Shown piece by piece: positions 11,375 to 22,830 of a DNA stretch of 64,000 nucleotides; positions within the stretch are counted from its first letter, which is position 1; each line of letters starts with the position of its first letter. A program made the translations under genes and the position numbers. Under the pieces are notes generated by a model. That model saw only the letters and a program-made list of their open reading frames with translations, had not been told where the DNA came from and searched no databases. Source of the DNA: Omphiscola glabra (taxonomy: Eukaryota > Mollusca > Gastropoda > Lymnaeidae); assembly GCA_964017045.1 (NCBI GenBank), contig OZ024809.1, positions 8,393,012 through 8,457,011 on the forward strand, written 5' to 3'.

Positions 11375-11530
11375 CTAATCCGTAGTCGGGTAGATGTAAT
11401 CATTTCATCCGTAGTCGGGTAGATGTAATCATTAAATCCGTAGTCGGGTAGATGTAATCATTAAATCCGTAGTCGGGTAGATGTAATCATTTAATCCGTA
11501 GTCGGGTAGATGTAATCATTTAATCCGAAG
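11375..11530. repeat. 29-bp minisatellite, about 5 copies
   Basis: Units anchored on AATCCGTAGTCGGGTAGATG followed by TAATCATTT. Confidence 0.93.
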
Positions 11531-11551
11531 TCAGATGGCTTACCTCTAGTT

Positions 11552-13115
11552 GCTTTCAACTGGTAATTTCCTCTTGTGGCCTTTCTCTGGTAGCTTTCCT
11601 CTTGTAGCCTTTCTCTGGTAGCTTTCCTCTTGTGGCCTTTTTCTGGTAGCTTACATCTGGCGGCTTTCTCTGGTAGCTTTCCTCTTGTGGCCTTTCTCTG
11701 GTAGCTTTCCTCTTGTGGCCTTTCTCTGGTAGCTTTCTTCTTGTGGCCTTTCTCTGGTAGCTTTCCTCTTGTAGCCTTTCTCTGGTAGCTTTCCTCTTGT
11801 AGCCTTTCACTGGTAGCTTTCCTCTTGTGGCCTTTCTCTGGTAGCTTTCCTCTTGTGGCCTTTCTCTGGTAGCTTTCCTCTTGTGGCCTTTCTCTGGTAG
11901 CTTTCCTCTTGTGGCCTTTCTCTGGTAGCTTTCCTCTTGTGGCCTTTCTCTGGTAGCTTTCCTCTTGTGGTCTTTCTCTGGTAGCTTTCCTCTTGTGGTC
12001 TTTCTCTGGTAGCTTTCCTCTTGTGGCCTTTCTCTGGTAGCTTTCCTCTTGTGGCCTTTCTCTGGTAGCTTTCCTCTTGTGGTCTTTCTCTGGTAGCTTT
12101 CCTCTTGTGACCTTTCTCTCGTAGCTTTCCTCTTGTGGCCTTTCTCTGGTAGCTTTCCTCTTGTGGCCTTTCTCTGGTAGCTTTCCTCTTGTGGCCTTTT
12201 TCTGGTAGCTTACATCTGGCGGTTTTCTCTGGTAGCTTTCCTCTTGTGGCCTTTCTCTGGTAGCTTTCCTCTTGTGGCCTTTCTCTGGTAGCTTTCTTCT
12301 TGTGGCCTTTCTCTGGTAGCTTTCCTCTTGTGTTCTTTCTCTGGTAGCTTTCCTCTTGTGGCCTTTCTCTGGTAGCTTTCCTCTTGTGGCCTTTTTCTGG
12401 TAGCTTACATCTGGCGGCTTTCTCTGGTAGCTTTCTTCTTGTGGCCTTTCTCTGGTAGCTTTCCTCTTGTGGCCTTTTTCTGGTAGCTTACATCTGGCGG
12501 CCTTTCTCTGGTAGCTTTCCTCTTGTGACCTTTCTCTGGTAGCTTTCCTCTTGTGGTCTTTCTCTGGTAGCTTTCCTCTTGTGGTCTTTCTCTGGTAGCT
12601 TTCCTCTTGTGGCCTTTCTCTCGTAGCTTTCCTCTTGTGGCCTTTCTCTGGTAGCTTTCCTCTTGTGGCCTTTTTCTGGTAGCTTACATCTGGCAGCTTT
12701 CTCTGGTAGCTTTCCTCTTGTGGCCTTTCTCTGGTAGCTTTCCTCTTGTGGCCTTTCTCTGGTAGCTTTCTTCTTGTGGCCTTTCTCTGGTAGCTTTCCT
12801 CTTGTGTTCTTTCTCTGGTAGCTTTCCTCTTGTGGCCTTTCTCTGGTAGCTTTCCTCTTGTGGCCTTTTTCTGGTAGCTTACATCTGGCGGCTTTCTCTG
12901 TTAGCTTTCCTCTTGTGGCCTTTCTCTGGTAGCTTTCTTCTTGTGGCCTTTCTCTAGTAGCTTTCCTCTTGTGGCCTTTCTCTGGTAGCTGTACTCTTGT
13001 GGGCTTTCTCTGGTAGCTTTCCTCTTGTGGGCTTTCTCTGGTAGCTTTCCTCTTGTGGTCTTTCTCTGGTAGCTTTCCTCTTGTGGCCCTTTTCTGGTAG
13101 CTTACATCTGGCGAC
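11552..13115. repeat. 28-bp minisatellite, about 55 copies
   Basis: Units anchored on GCTTTCCTCTTGTGGCCTTT and CTCTGGTA. A variant unit, CTTACATCTGGCGGCTTTCT, recurs at intervals and marks a higher-order structure of several units. The minus strand lacks stop codons in every frame, giving basic 28-residue repeats (KRKATRERPQEESYQ type, 242 codons at 12488-13216). I interpret this as repeat translation, not a gene. Confidence 0.95.
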
Positions 13116-13440
13116 TTTCTCTTGTCATATTTTCTACTTTTATATAACACTCCAGAACTCTGTTTAAAGTCCACATTAAAACATGGGAACTGTGGATGAC
13201 GTTTTTTAAAGTGCAAACAGCATAGTTATCTCCCCTTAAATACCAGCCGTTTATCTCCTCGCTATTTTTAAATAATCGGTGGGGAACCAAAACAAAGTTA
13301 AACGGTGTGGTGTGTGGTGATGTTAATTGCCTCTAAATTATTTACTGTAAGGTCAAGGACATAAGAAATTGACACCGTTTTTAGTAACTGGGTTTTCTCA
13401 ATTTTCTTCTCTTTTAGTATTTCTTTCCGGCTATCTTACT
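13116..13440. other. Gene-less spacer
   Basis: Unique sequence between arrays with no recognisable exon. Confidence 0.4.
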
Positions 13441-13990
13441 TTCTCTCACACATCTATCGACATGATGATTCTAATATGAAACCTGATACCGACTTTTCAC
13501 ATACTATATCTGACTACTCACACTATTTCCTACTTTTTATATATTCTATATTCGACTATTTGCACACGATATTACACTTTTAAAACACGATATCTGACTT
13601 TTTACACAATTAGGTATAAATGATATCTGACCATCGACACATGATATCTGGCTATCGACACACTATATCTCACTATTGGAACACGATATTCACACAATAT
13701 ATATTCGACTTTTGACACACGATATCCGACTTTGGACACCTAATATTCGACAATTGACACACAACTGACCATACACACTATAACCAACCTAGTCACACAA
13801 GATATCTGAGTAGTGAAACGGTACTAAACTATTCAAACATATTTGACTATTAACACAAGAAATTTAACTGTAAATATACACTTACTCCACTATTGACACG
13901 TGTTACCTGACTGTTCACACACATTTTACGACTACTCGCACTCAATATCTGACTTTTGACACATAAATTATGACTAATCGCACACTAAAT
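13440..13990. repeat. Highly degenerate ~20-bp repeat
   Basis: Loose repeats of ATATCTGACTATTGACACAC. Divergence between units is high, so this is an old array. Confidence 0.7.
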
Positions 13991-14070
13991 CTGACTATTT
14001 TAGACGTGAATATTAAGTTAGCACCCAAAAATTCAAGTCATGATCCGACCCCATTATCGATCCCCTTCTA

Positions 14071-14285
14071 GTGAGGGATGACGCCATAAGATTCCAGCAC
14101 GAAGGAACTATTTTCCCTCCAGTTGTGCTATTGTTATACCCGGCCCCAGACCGACTGGCGGCTGAGGAAAAACGTCGGATGATAATGAATTGTGCATATA
14201 GATAAATTTGCAATGATGTTTTAAAACATTCCCTGATGGATAAAAACCCGAATAGGGTCTGGGTGTTTATCCCCTCATCCCTCAC
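14071..14285. repeat. Short inverted repeat pair
   Basis: GTGAGGGATGA at 14071-14081 faces TCATCCCTCAC at 14275-14285. It could be a decayed MITE; no target duplication is evident. Confidence 0.35.
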
Positions 14286-14299
14286 AACTCAGATACTCA

Positions 14300-14820
14300 C
14301 TGTGGTACACTTTCAGACACCTCTGGTACACTTTAAGACACTTCTGGTACACTTTAAGACACTTCTGATACACTTTAAGACACCCCTGGTACACTTCTGG
14401 TACACTTTAAGACACCTCTGATACACTTTAAGACACTTCTGGTACACTTTAAGACACCTCTGGTACACTTTAAGATACCTCTGGTACCACCTTCTGACAC
14501 TTCTGGTATCACTTTCTGACTCTTCTGGCAACGCTTTCTGACACTTCTGGCACCGCTTTCTGACACTTTGGCACCGCTTTCTGACATTTCTGGCACCACT
14601 TTCTGACATTTCTGGCACCGCTTTCTGACACTTCTGGTACCGCCTTCATACACTTCTGATACCACTTTCTGACACTTTTGGTACTGCTTTCTGACACTAC
14701 TGGTACGGCTTTCTGACACTTCCGACACCGCTTTATGACACTTCTGGCACCGCTATCTGACACTTCCGGCACCGCTATCTGACACTTCTGGCACCGCCTT
14801 CTGACACTTCTGGTACCATT
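14300..14820. repeat. Compound 21/22-bp minisatellite
   Basis: The left half uses the 21-bp unit GACACTTCTGGTACACTTTAA and the right half the related 22-bp unit CTTTCTGACACTTCTGGC. The shared ACACTTCTGG core suggests that one derived from the other. Minus-strand open frames (VRKRCQKCQK-like) are repeat translations. Confidence 0.9.
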
Positions 14821-15162
14821 GTTTCAATACGTTAGTTCGGAAGAGGGGGGGAGGGGGAATAATTTACTATGGTATATTCAATGGTGTTTGCTTCCCCGAC
14901 CACATCACATGCATTTTCTGACCATTCTGTCCCTTTTACTGTCATTGTTAGTACTCAACGGCCCCTGGATACAGACGTGTTGAGCTACAGAAAAGAACAG
15001 GGGTCAGATGGGGGTCTCAATTGAAAGATCCAGAAATACAGGAGGTCCGGGCCTAAGGCTTGGGAAACATTGAATCAAATGGTTCTGTTTATTTGACTGA
15101 AAGAAAACTGAATGAAAATAGGCCCACATTTTTAACCGTTTTCTTTATGTTAACTCTTTCAG
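14821..15162. other. Sequence upstream of the first visible BCOR-like exon
   Basis: Ends in a polypyrimidine-containing acceptor, CTCTTTCAG, at 15154-15162. No other exon is seen here. Confidence 0.5.
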
Positions 15163-15260
15163 GTAAACGAAAGATTCGTCGCTACAACCGCAACGCTGCT
15201 TACGAACAAGAGCTTCACAGAGAGGCCAATAGAAGAGCGGTGGTCAGGGCCAAGCGTCAG
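15163..15260 (+). CDS. BCOR: BCOR-like gene, exon A (first visible; linker)
   Basis: 98-nt internal exon preceded by a polypyrimidine acceptor (CTCTTTCAG) and followed by the donor CAG|GTAGGA. It begins with the last two bases of a split codon, so at least one exon lies upstream. It encodes 32 residues (numbered 1-32 here), very basic (KRKIRRYNRN, then REANRRAVVRAKRQ), compatible with a nuclear-localisation or DNA/histone-contacting linker. Assignment to the BCOR gene rests on phase agreement (it ends at a codon boundary, like the start of exon B) and order, not on a recognised domain. Confidence 0.7.
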
Positions 15261-15514
15261 GTAGGACAAGTGTGTCATCAATGGCACCAAGGCTTGTCAT
15301 TGTTGTGGTACGATGTTTCATCATCGTGTTCAGAGCAGGGTTTGGGAGTGGGGAAAAAAAAGTTTGAACATGCTTAACATGATTATTTAGATGACTCACA
15401 AATATTGGCAACCGATGACATCACTTAGAGACGTATAATCAGACTATTTGTAGGATATAGCGATTCCCAATTTTCTAGCCACATATTTACTGAAGTCATA
15501 TCTATCTTGAACTC

Positions 15515-16060
15515 ACTGACCTTTCCTCCATGAACTTGAACTCACTGACCTTTCCAGGTGTCTTATAGTATAATTCAAAACCGATTCAGCGTCTTTCTCG
15601 ACTGCAGTGATTTTTTAAAGGAAGTTTATTGGATATAGCGAAGCCCAATCTTCTAGCTTAATATATATGAATTCATATTTTTCTTCCTGTCACTGACCTT
15701 TCCTCCATGACTTGAACTCAATGACCTTTCCTCCATGACTTGAACTCACTGACCTTTCCTTCATGACTTGAACTCACTGACCTTTCCAGGTGTCTTATAG
15801 TTCATGATTTGAACTCGCTGACATTTCGTCCTTGACTTGAATTCACCGACCTTTCAACAATGACTTGAACTAACTGACCTTTCACCCATGACTTGAACTC
15901 ACTGACCTTTCTCCCATGAATTGAACTCCCTGACCTTCCATCAACGACTTGAATTTACTACCTTTCTCCCATGATGTATCTCACTGACATTTCTTCCATG
16001 ACTGGAACTCACTGACTTTTCCTCCATGACTTGAACACACTGACCTTACCGGGTGAATCA
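15515..16060. repeat. ~28-bp minisatellite in intron A-B
   Basis: Units anchored on CATGACTTGAACTCACTGAC followed by CTTTCCTC, about 15 copies with substantial divergence. Confidence 0.88.
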
Positions 16061-16224
16061 ATTCTGAGAGTGTATAGTTGCCTATGATGCATCTCTTTTG
16101 TGATTGACTGTCAGACGAGGACGTTTGTGTTCTTTGAGGATTTTCATATTTAGTTTATATAACTTTAAAGTTTTCATTTGGTCGGATTCATTTGGTCTGT
16201 GTTATGGGCTTGTAATATCTCTCC

Positions 16225-16540
16225 GTTTTGTGTGTGTGTATTTGGTTTTTGTTGTGTGTATATTTGGTCTTTGTTGTGTGTGTATTTGGTCTATGTTGGT
16301 GTGTATTTGGTCTATGTTCGTGTGTATTTGGTCTTTTTATGTGTGTATTTTGACTTTGTATTTGTGTATTTGGTCTATCTTGTATGTGTGTACTTGGTAT
16401 ATGATGTATGTGAATATTTGGTCTATTGTTAGTGTGTATTCTGGTCTATGTTGTATTTTGTGTGTATTTGGTCTATGTTGTATGTGTGTATTTGGTCTAT
16501 GTTGTTTGTGTGTAATTTTGGTCTGTGTGTATTTTGATGA
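16225..16540. repeat. GT-rich ~22-bp repeat in intron A-B
   Basis: Units near GTGTGTATTTGGTCTATGTT. The 177-codon plus frame 16104-16637 is a translation of this array that runs to the exon B acceptor; it is not coding. Confidence 0.85.
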
Positions 16541-16637
16541 ATCCCTATGTAAAAAAGACATAAGTGGTCACGTTTATTCTGTTTTCTGCAAGTGCGAATG
16601 TTTTGTTAATCCACTGCTGTATGTTGTATCACTCTAG

Positions 16638-17048
16638 GCGAGCAGCAAGGCCAGAGAGCGCCTCCAGCAGCAGCAGAGAGATATCTCGCAGGATGGGGAC
16701 GACGACCCCATCTTGGATGAGTCGTGGGAACTCCCTGAGACGAAATCCAACAGCTCGGTTAAAAAGAACGGTCAAGGTCAAGGGGTCAAGACCCCAGGAA
16801 ACAAGGGGAGCTCCAAGAACCCGTCCGTCACGCCAGCTGGCGGCAAGAGTAATTCATTGTCGAGAGTGACCGGACCTTCCACCTCGGGCGGCCAGCACAA
16901 GGAGGATTATGAATCAGACGTGGAGAACGTTCCGGAAGATTTGGTGGCCGAGATGGCCACTGATGATGTCAAGAAGAAGAAGGCCAAGGGATGCAAGTTC
17001 AGGGCCAAGCAAGGAGCAGACGAGGATGACGGTCAAGATGGACCAGAG
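16638..17048 (+). CDS. BCOR: BCOR-like gene, exon B (disordered acidic/basic linker)
   Basis: 411-nt exon (137 codons, residues 33-169), phase 0 at both ends, bounded by ACTCTAG|GCG and GAG|GTACAG. The protein is low-complexity: a glutamine-rich start (LQQQQRD), an acidic DGDDDPILDESWE motif, a Ser/Gly/Pro/Lys stretch, then DVENVPEDLVAEM, a KKKKAK basic patch that could be a nuclear signal, and an acidic end (ADEDDGQDG). It resembles the disordered region N-terminal to the ankyrin repeats in BCOR proteins but has no fold of its own. The frame is continuous with exons A and C. Confidence 0.82.
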
Positions 17049-17354
17049 GTACAGAGGCAGAAAAAAAATTATAGTGTGTACGTGTGTAAAAAAGTGTGTG
17101 GGGGCAAAAATAGGTGTCTTGTTTCAGACCATGAAGTTATTTTGTGTGTCTCTTCAAAAAACTAATAGTGTTCTTCAAATAAAGGGTTTTTGTTTGTCTC
17201 CCCAAGAAACAGATGATGTTCGTGACAAAAAGGGTGTTGTGCATGGGGCGTGTTGTACTTAATTATCCAGATATTTCAATAGTAAAGGAACAGTACCATT
17301 TATGGACTCTGACTTAGACGTCTCTTGAAGTCTGCAGATTTGTAATGGTGCTGT

Positions 17355-17615
17355 TCAAATATTGTGTGTTTGGTCTATCTTGTCCTTTTCACATCTTATG
17401 TGTTTGGTCTATATTGTCCTTTTCAAATCGTATGTGTTTTGTCTATCTAGTCCTATTCACATCTTATGTGTTTGGTCTATCTTGTCCTTTTCACATCTTA
17501 TGTGTTTGGTCTATATTGTCCTTTTCAAATCGTATGTTTTGTCTATCTAGTCCTATTCACATCTTATGTGTTTGGTCTATCTTGTCCTTTTCACATCTTA
17601 TGTGTTTGGTAAATC
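17355..17615. repeat. 34-bp minisatellite in intron B-C, about 7 copies
   Basis: Units anchored on CTTTTCACATCTTATGTGTT and TGGTCTATATTGTC, partly arranged as two- or three-unit higher-order blocks. Spurious plus frames (FSHLMCLVYIVLF type) arise here. Confidence 0.9.
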
Positions 17616-17824
17616 TTGTTCGTCTTATCGCATGATCACTGATAGCCTGATAGATGAACATTTCAGTCAGTCATTGTACATAATAGTATAGATCTCCCCC
17701 TACTACCTCGTTTCTCTACCTTTTACCCGGTATATCACCCCATTACCCCATATATCCTTCAAATACCAGGTATCTCCCTATAACCATATATCTCCCGTAT
17801 TACCCTTGTTTAAACTCTCCCCAG

Positions 17825-17971
17825 GACGATGACGTAGAGGGTGACCAGTTGGACGTCATCAGCAGTATCCCTGTCGAGAACGTGCCGGTACCTGCTGACA
17901 TAAAAAAACTGACCATCAACAAAAACTCTGGTGAAACTCTGCTGCATAGAGCTGCCAGGATGGGCCATGAG
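17825..17971 (+). CDS. BCOR: BCOR-like gene, exon C (start of ankyrin repeat 1)
   Basis: 147-nt exon, phase 0 at both ends (CCCCAG|GAC ... GAG|GTGAGT), residues 170-218. After an acidic lead (DDDVEGDQLD) and a PVPADIKKLTINK segment it begins the first ankyrin repeat, SGETLLHRAARMGHE. The wording matches the BCOR/BCORL1 ankyrin start (K.AGETLLQRAARLGYE in vertebrates, from memory of the family). In vertebrate BCOR this block follows the long corepressor region and precedes the PUFD. Confidence 0.92.
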
Positions 17972-17975
17972 GTGA

Positions 17976-18500
17976 GTGTAGACTGGTGGCTCATGTGGTC
18001 AGTTCATTTGGACATGTTGAGGGCAGCGTTAACTGGTGGGTGGTGTGGTCATATCATTTGGACATGTTGAGGGCAGCGTTAACTGGTGGCTCATGTGGTC
18101 AGTTCATTTGGACATGTTGAGGGCAGCGTTAACTGGTGGGTGGTGTTGTTGAGGGCAGCGTTAACTGGTGGGTGGTGTGGTCAGTTCATTTGGACATGTT
18201 GAGGGTAGCGTTAACTGGTGGGTGGTGTGGTCAGTTCATTTGGACATGTTGAGAGCAGCGTTAACTGGTGGGTGGTGTGGTCAGTTCATTTGGACATGTT
18301 GAGGGTAGCGTTAACTGGTGGGTGGTGTGGTCAGTTCATTTGGACATGTTGAGGGTAGCGTTAACTGGTGGCTCATGTGGTCAGTTCATTTGGACATGTT
18401 GAGGGCAGCGTTAACTGGTGGCTCATGTGGTCATTTCATTTGGACATGTTGAGGGTAGCGTTAACTGGTGGGTGGTGTAGTCAGTTCATTTGGACATGTT
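17976..18500. repeat. 50-bp minisatellite directly after exon C donor
   Basis: About 10 units anchored on GTCAGTTCATTTGGACATGT and GCAGCGTTAACTGGTGG. It begins within a few bases of the exon C donor (GTGAGTGTA). Confidence 0.93.
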
Positions 18501-18561
18501 ACTTTTATTAAATGACTCCATCCCCTGTTTCCTAACTTCAGCGCGCTGCGGAATTCTAAAT

Positions 18562-18721
18562 CAACTGTTCCCCAAACGTTGGTCCGCTAGCCGTATGTTG
18601 TCTGTCCATACAGTATGAATAATATGGTCATTTTAAAAATAAATGATAACTATTAAACTCCCTGGAGCAATTTCAAAACTGGTCCCCTGGTGCGCCAAAG
18701 TTAAAAGTTTGGGAAACGCTG
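18562..18721. mobile_element. hAT-type MITE, 160 bp, in intron C-D
   Basis: Left CAACTGTTCCCCAAACGTTGG-like end (the first 20 bases define it) and right AGTTTGGGAAACGCTG form imperfect terminal inverted repeats. Flanks TTCTAAAT and TTGTAAAG match at 6 of 8 positions. Confidence 0.68.
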
Positions 18722-19274
18722 TTGTAAAGCATACTTTTTTTGTTTGTTTGTTTGAGATTAGGCATCAGGCATATATTATTCCAGCTGCCAAGTAAGGCCA
18801 GCATTCATTTTGTTTTTTTTCAAGTCATAACACGTCATCAAAAGAAAATATATCATAGATTCTCACCTTTGGTGGCTATTCCCTAGTTGACGGCTTGGAT
18901 GTTTTTGTTTTTCCATTTCGCTCCCTTTTTGGACATACTATTTCAATTTAACTTGGTCAGCCAATTAGATTTCCACTAACTCATAACAATGAGTAGTAGA
19001 TTAGATTTCCACTATCTTATAACAATGTATATGACTGTCAAATACAATTGTGCACTTCGTCTTTTGCGCCGAAAATGCCGCCTACCCCTACATAAAGAGA
19101 CAAGTGCTGCCAAGCTGTTTCAAATTTTAAAAAATAAATAAATTTAGAAATAGTAATAAACGTGTGCATTTATGAATACGTCTTATAAGGTTGATTTTGG
19201 AAGTAAAAGAATACACTATATAATATAAAATTAGTTCCATACATATACAGTTTGGTATTATAATTTGCTAGAGC

Positions 19275-19607
19275 ACAGGTTCCCGTCCATTGCGGTTGTC
19301 ACCTCCAAAGGGGTTGCGGAGGGATTTCTTCGTGATCACCGTCTGATACAATTTGCTAAGAGAAACAGTGAATTTTTTAGTTTTATTTGTAACGTTTGAC
19401 TTATAGTTTGAGTTACAATGTTCTCATCATATCATTTAATATGTCGTTAACTACAATATTAACGAATCTTGTTTTCATATATTTTCACTTTCAAGAATGT
19501 AGCCTACATAAAAGAAATATCATTTGTTACCCCTAAATTAACCCCGGTAAGGGTCACTTTGCTCACAACTAAATGTGGTAGTCACTTGAAAACGATTAAG
19601 AACCCTT
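19275..19607. mobile_element. hAT-type MITE, 333 bp, in intron C-D
   Basis: A perfect 8-bp duplication GCTAGAGC flanks the element (19267-19274 and 19608-19615). The terminal repeats are weak: ACAGGTTCCCG on the left and TTAAGAACCCTT on the right. The AGGGGTTGCGGAGG-like interior is typical of degraded hAT MITEs. Confidence 0.72.
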
Positions 19608-20011
19608 GCTAGAGCTACTGAGCTCTAATAATTCAGCGCATTTAACAAGATTAAACTCATCCCCGGTTATTAAGGCGACAATTTGTAATAATTTTGTGAC
19701 TTGCTCATTTTTTTAGTTAAAAACAAGTATTTATTCTAAAATTGTTTACTTGAGTTTTCTCGGAATGGAAATAATTCCCGGGATGGAAATACTTCCCGGG
19801 AAATCTTTTGTTTACTAAACTTCGTGCGGCGACCCGAGATCCCGGGATAGAAACTCCCAGCTCTTCCGGTTAGCACCAGTGCAGCGCGGTGTGTAGAAAG
19901 TAAAAAGCCCACTTTAGTTGACCAATGTTAATACATGATAATTGTTCACTTGACCGCGAGGTTTACGAGCTTATGATGACATGTGTGCGTGATGAGGATG
20001 ATGATGAAGGA

Positions 20012-20081
20012 TCTTAGTACTAATAGTTCTTCCTTATATATATATATACACATACAACAGGATCAACTATTAGTACTAAGA
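20012..20081. repeat. Perfect 17-bp inverted repeat with TA-rich loop
   Basis: TCTTAGTACTAATAGTT (20012-20028) is exactly complementary to AACTATTAGTACTAAGA (20065-20081), with a 36-nt loop containing (TA)n. It would form a strong hairpin or cruciform within intron C-D. Confidence 0.85.
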
Positions 20082-21060
20082 CATATTGTTAATATTAATA
20101 TTATTATTTTTCAATTTTTTCTCGCAATCAGTCAACAACATAGCGGCAGTGATAAATCGGATTTACCGAATATTCGATTAAATTCCATTTCAATTCATGG
20201 ACGAAAAGTGCACTGCGTGAACTAATGGATAATCGATTACAAATGATCACGGTAATTAGTTTAACCTAATCATAGTTGACTCTAAAAACAACAGTGAAAG
20301 TTCTGCGATCAACGGCTGAAGAATCCAGCTGCAGAAATGAGAAAGATTGTTGCCTTACAAAGAAATGAGAGTGACTGATTGCTAAAGAAATTAAAACATA
20401 AAGTGAAAAAAGAAGGCGTGTAACACGGGGAAAAAGAAAGCTGAGGAAATGAGAGAAAGATTTGTTTAAAAAAATGTGAGGAAGCCAGCTAAAGAACGTA
20501 AAAAAAAAAATTAAAAAATCTAGAACCTAAAAAATGAGAAAATGATGAGAGAAATTGGCTGAATGAAAAAAAACAACAACAACAAAGACTGAGCAATGTC
20601 TTTCACACCCAGGGATATACATGTGTGTATGTGTGCGCGTGCCTGCGTGTATGTGTATGTGTCATGATTTACTACTGGGGGATGAAAAGAAGGCGAGACG
20701 GTAATGTGTTTGTATGTATTTGTATTCTTTCATAAAGCTGGATGTTTATATTTGGTGCAGAATGGGACAAAAAAATAAGATGGTCGAAGAAACGTCAGAA
20801 AAAACAAAAAAGTTGCCTGAGTGGATTATGACATAAGCATCAGTTTTAGAAATGGCTTCATTCTACTGGCGGCTTGAGTTGGTTTTTAAAAGCAAACCCA
20901 TCCACCACCCCCCCCCACCCCACCCCCCCCCCCCCCCGCCATCACCCCTTTTGTAAGATTTGTGGATTTTCTGTGGTTTGTTGGACGGTGTTTTATGGGG
21001 TCGGTTTGTACGGATTCACAGTTGATGCTCAATAGATTGTAGGTTGTGTGTGCTTGATCT
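20082..21060. other. Intron C-D, low-complexity sequence
   Basis: A-rich and GA-rich stretches (20330-20560), a TG-rich patch (20620-20660) and a C-run (20905-20938). No exon is seen. Confidence 0.5.
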
Positions 21061-21064
21061 CCAT

Positions 21065-22000
21065 GTAGGTCCGTGCGAGTGGTCTGTGGAGGTCTGTGGT
21101 GTTGTGTGGTTGAGTGGTCTGTGGAGGGTCTGTGGTGTTGTATGGTTGAGTGGTCTATGGGGGTCTGTGGTGTTGTGTGGTTGAGTGGCCTATGGGCGTC
21201 TGTGGTGTTGTGTGGTTGAGTGGTCTATGGGGGTCTGTGGTGTTGAGTGGTTGAGGGGTCTATTGGGGGTCTGTGGTGTTGTGTGGTTGAGTGGTCTATG
21301 GGGATCAGTGGTGTTGAGTGGTTGAGTGGTCTATTGCGGGTCTGTGGTGTTGTGTGGTTGATTGGTCTATGGGAGGTCTGGGATGTTATGTGGTTGAGTG
21401 GTCTATGGGGGTCTGTGGTGTTGGGGTTGAGTGGTCTGTGGAGGTCTGGGGTATAGGTAAGTGGTCTATCAAGGTCAGAGGTATGGGTGAGTTGTCTATG
21501 AAGGTATGGAGTCTGGGTTTAGTGTTATAGAGTGGTCTATGAAGGTCCTTGGTGTTGTGTGGTCTATGAAGGTCTGGTCCATGTGTGCAGTCTTTGGGTG
21601 TGTGGTTATGGTGTTTGTGAGTGATCTATGACTGTCTGGATTGGATTAGTGGTCTATGAACTTCAGTGGTGTGGGTGAGTAGTATATGGGGTCTGTCACC
21701 TGTGGTGTTGGGGTTGAGCAGTCTATGTAGGTCTGGGATATGTGGTTGAATAGGTTATGAAGATCTTTGGTCTGGTGTTGTGTGTAGGTGAGTGATCTAT
21801 GAAAGTATGTTTTTTTGGCTTTGTTTTTGGCGAGCAGTCTATGAAGGTCTGTGATGTGGTGTAGGTGAATGGTCTATTAAAGTCTTGTGTGGTGGTGAAT
21901 GATCTATGAAAGTATGTGGTGTGGGTTGAGTGGTCTATGAATTAATGAAGGTCTTAGGTGTGGGTTTAGTGTTAATTAGTGTTCTATGAAGGCGTGGTGT
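21065..22000. repeat. GT-rich ~35-bp minisatellite in intron C-D
   Basis: Units built from GTGGTCTATGGGGGTCTGTG and GTGTTGTGTGGTTGA, clean on the left (21100-21420) and degenerate on the right. Confidence 0.88.
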
Positions 22001-22165
22001 GGGTGAGTACTCTATGAAGGTCTATTGTGTGGGTAAGGGTTGAGTGGTCTATGAAGGTCTATTGTGTGGGTAAGGGTTGAGTGGTCTATGAAGGTCTATT
22101 GTGTGGGTAAGGGTTGAGTGGTCTATGAAGGTCTATTGTGTGGGTAAGGGTTGAGTGGTCTATGA
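22000..22165. repeat. 37-bp tandem repeat, 4 copies
   Basis: Nearly identical units anchored on GGTCTATTGTGTGGGTAAGG and TTGAGTGGTCTATGAA, embedded in the larger GT-rich array. Confidence 0.9.
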
Positions 22166-22199
22166 AGGTCTGGTCTTGGTGTGCAGTCTTTGGGTGTGT

Positions 22200-22495
22200 G
22201 GTTTTGGCGTTTGTGAGTGATCTAAGTCTGGATTGGGTTAGTTGTCTATGGACGTCAGTGGTGTGGGGGAGTGATCTAAGTCTGGATTGGGTTAGTGGTC
22301 TATGGACGTCAGTGGTGTGGGTGAGTGGTCTAAGTCTGGATTGGGTTTGTGGTCTATGGACGTCAGTGGTGTGGGTGAGTGATCTAAGTCTGGATTGGGT
22401 TAGTTGTCTATGGACGTCAGTGGTGTGGGTGAGTGGTCTAAGTCTGGATTGGGTTAGTTGTCTATGGACGTCAGTGGTGTGGGTGAGTGGTCTAT
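22200..22495. repeat. 54-bp tandem repeat, about 5 copies
   Basis: Units anchored on GTCTGGATTGGGTTAGTTGT and CTATGGACGTCAGTGGTG. The plus frame at 22138-22497 (SLDWVSCLWTSVVW repeats) is the translated array (54 = 18 codons). Confidence 0.93.
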
Positions 22496-22663
22496 AAATG
22501 TGCTTAAAATGTATAAACGGGTGACATTTTATTGCTGGAGAAGTGAAGGCATTGGTTCGAGTCTATAAATGCAAAACATCAGACAACAAAAGCTGCTACT
22601 AATGGGGTGGGATAAAGACTATTGTGTATAACATAGAAGTGACCCAAGTTTATATGTCCATAG

Positions 22664-22830
22664 GAAATTACTCTGTACTGTCTGAAAACGAAGACAGTCC
22701 ATGTCAATGCCAGGGATAATGCTGGGTACACACCGCTACATGAAAGTTGTGTTCGAGGCTGTGTGGCCGTGGCCAGGCATCTCATCTACTACGGGGCTGA
22801 CGTCAACTGTTGTTCCCAGGATGGTATCAG
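22664..22830 (+). CDS. BCOR: BCOR-like gene, exon D (ankyrin repeats 1-2)
   Basis: 167-nt exon after GTCCATAG| (residues 219-273 plus the split codon 274), ending ATC AG|GTAAAA in phase 2. It completes ankyrin repeat 1 ([19 protein letters not shown]), then encodes repeat 2 with the consensus [22 protein letters not shown]. The NARDNAGY and GADVNC..QDG.RP motifs are close to the BCOR-family ankyrin block. The open frame extends correctly from exon C through this exon. Confidence 0.94.

Noticed and set aside
1566..13115. CRISPR-like appearance of regular repeats
   Set aside because: Units are directly adjacent with no unique spacers, and the window is animal DNA.
12488..13216. 242-codon minus frame, basic KRKATRERPQEE repeats
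   Set aside because: Period 28 is not a multiple of 3 and all minus frames are open; no start or splice context supports a gene.
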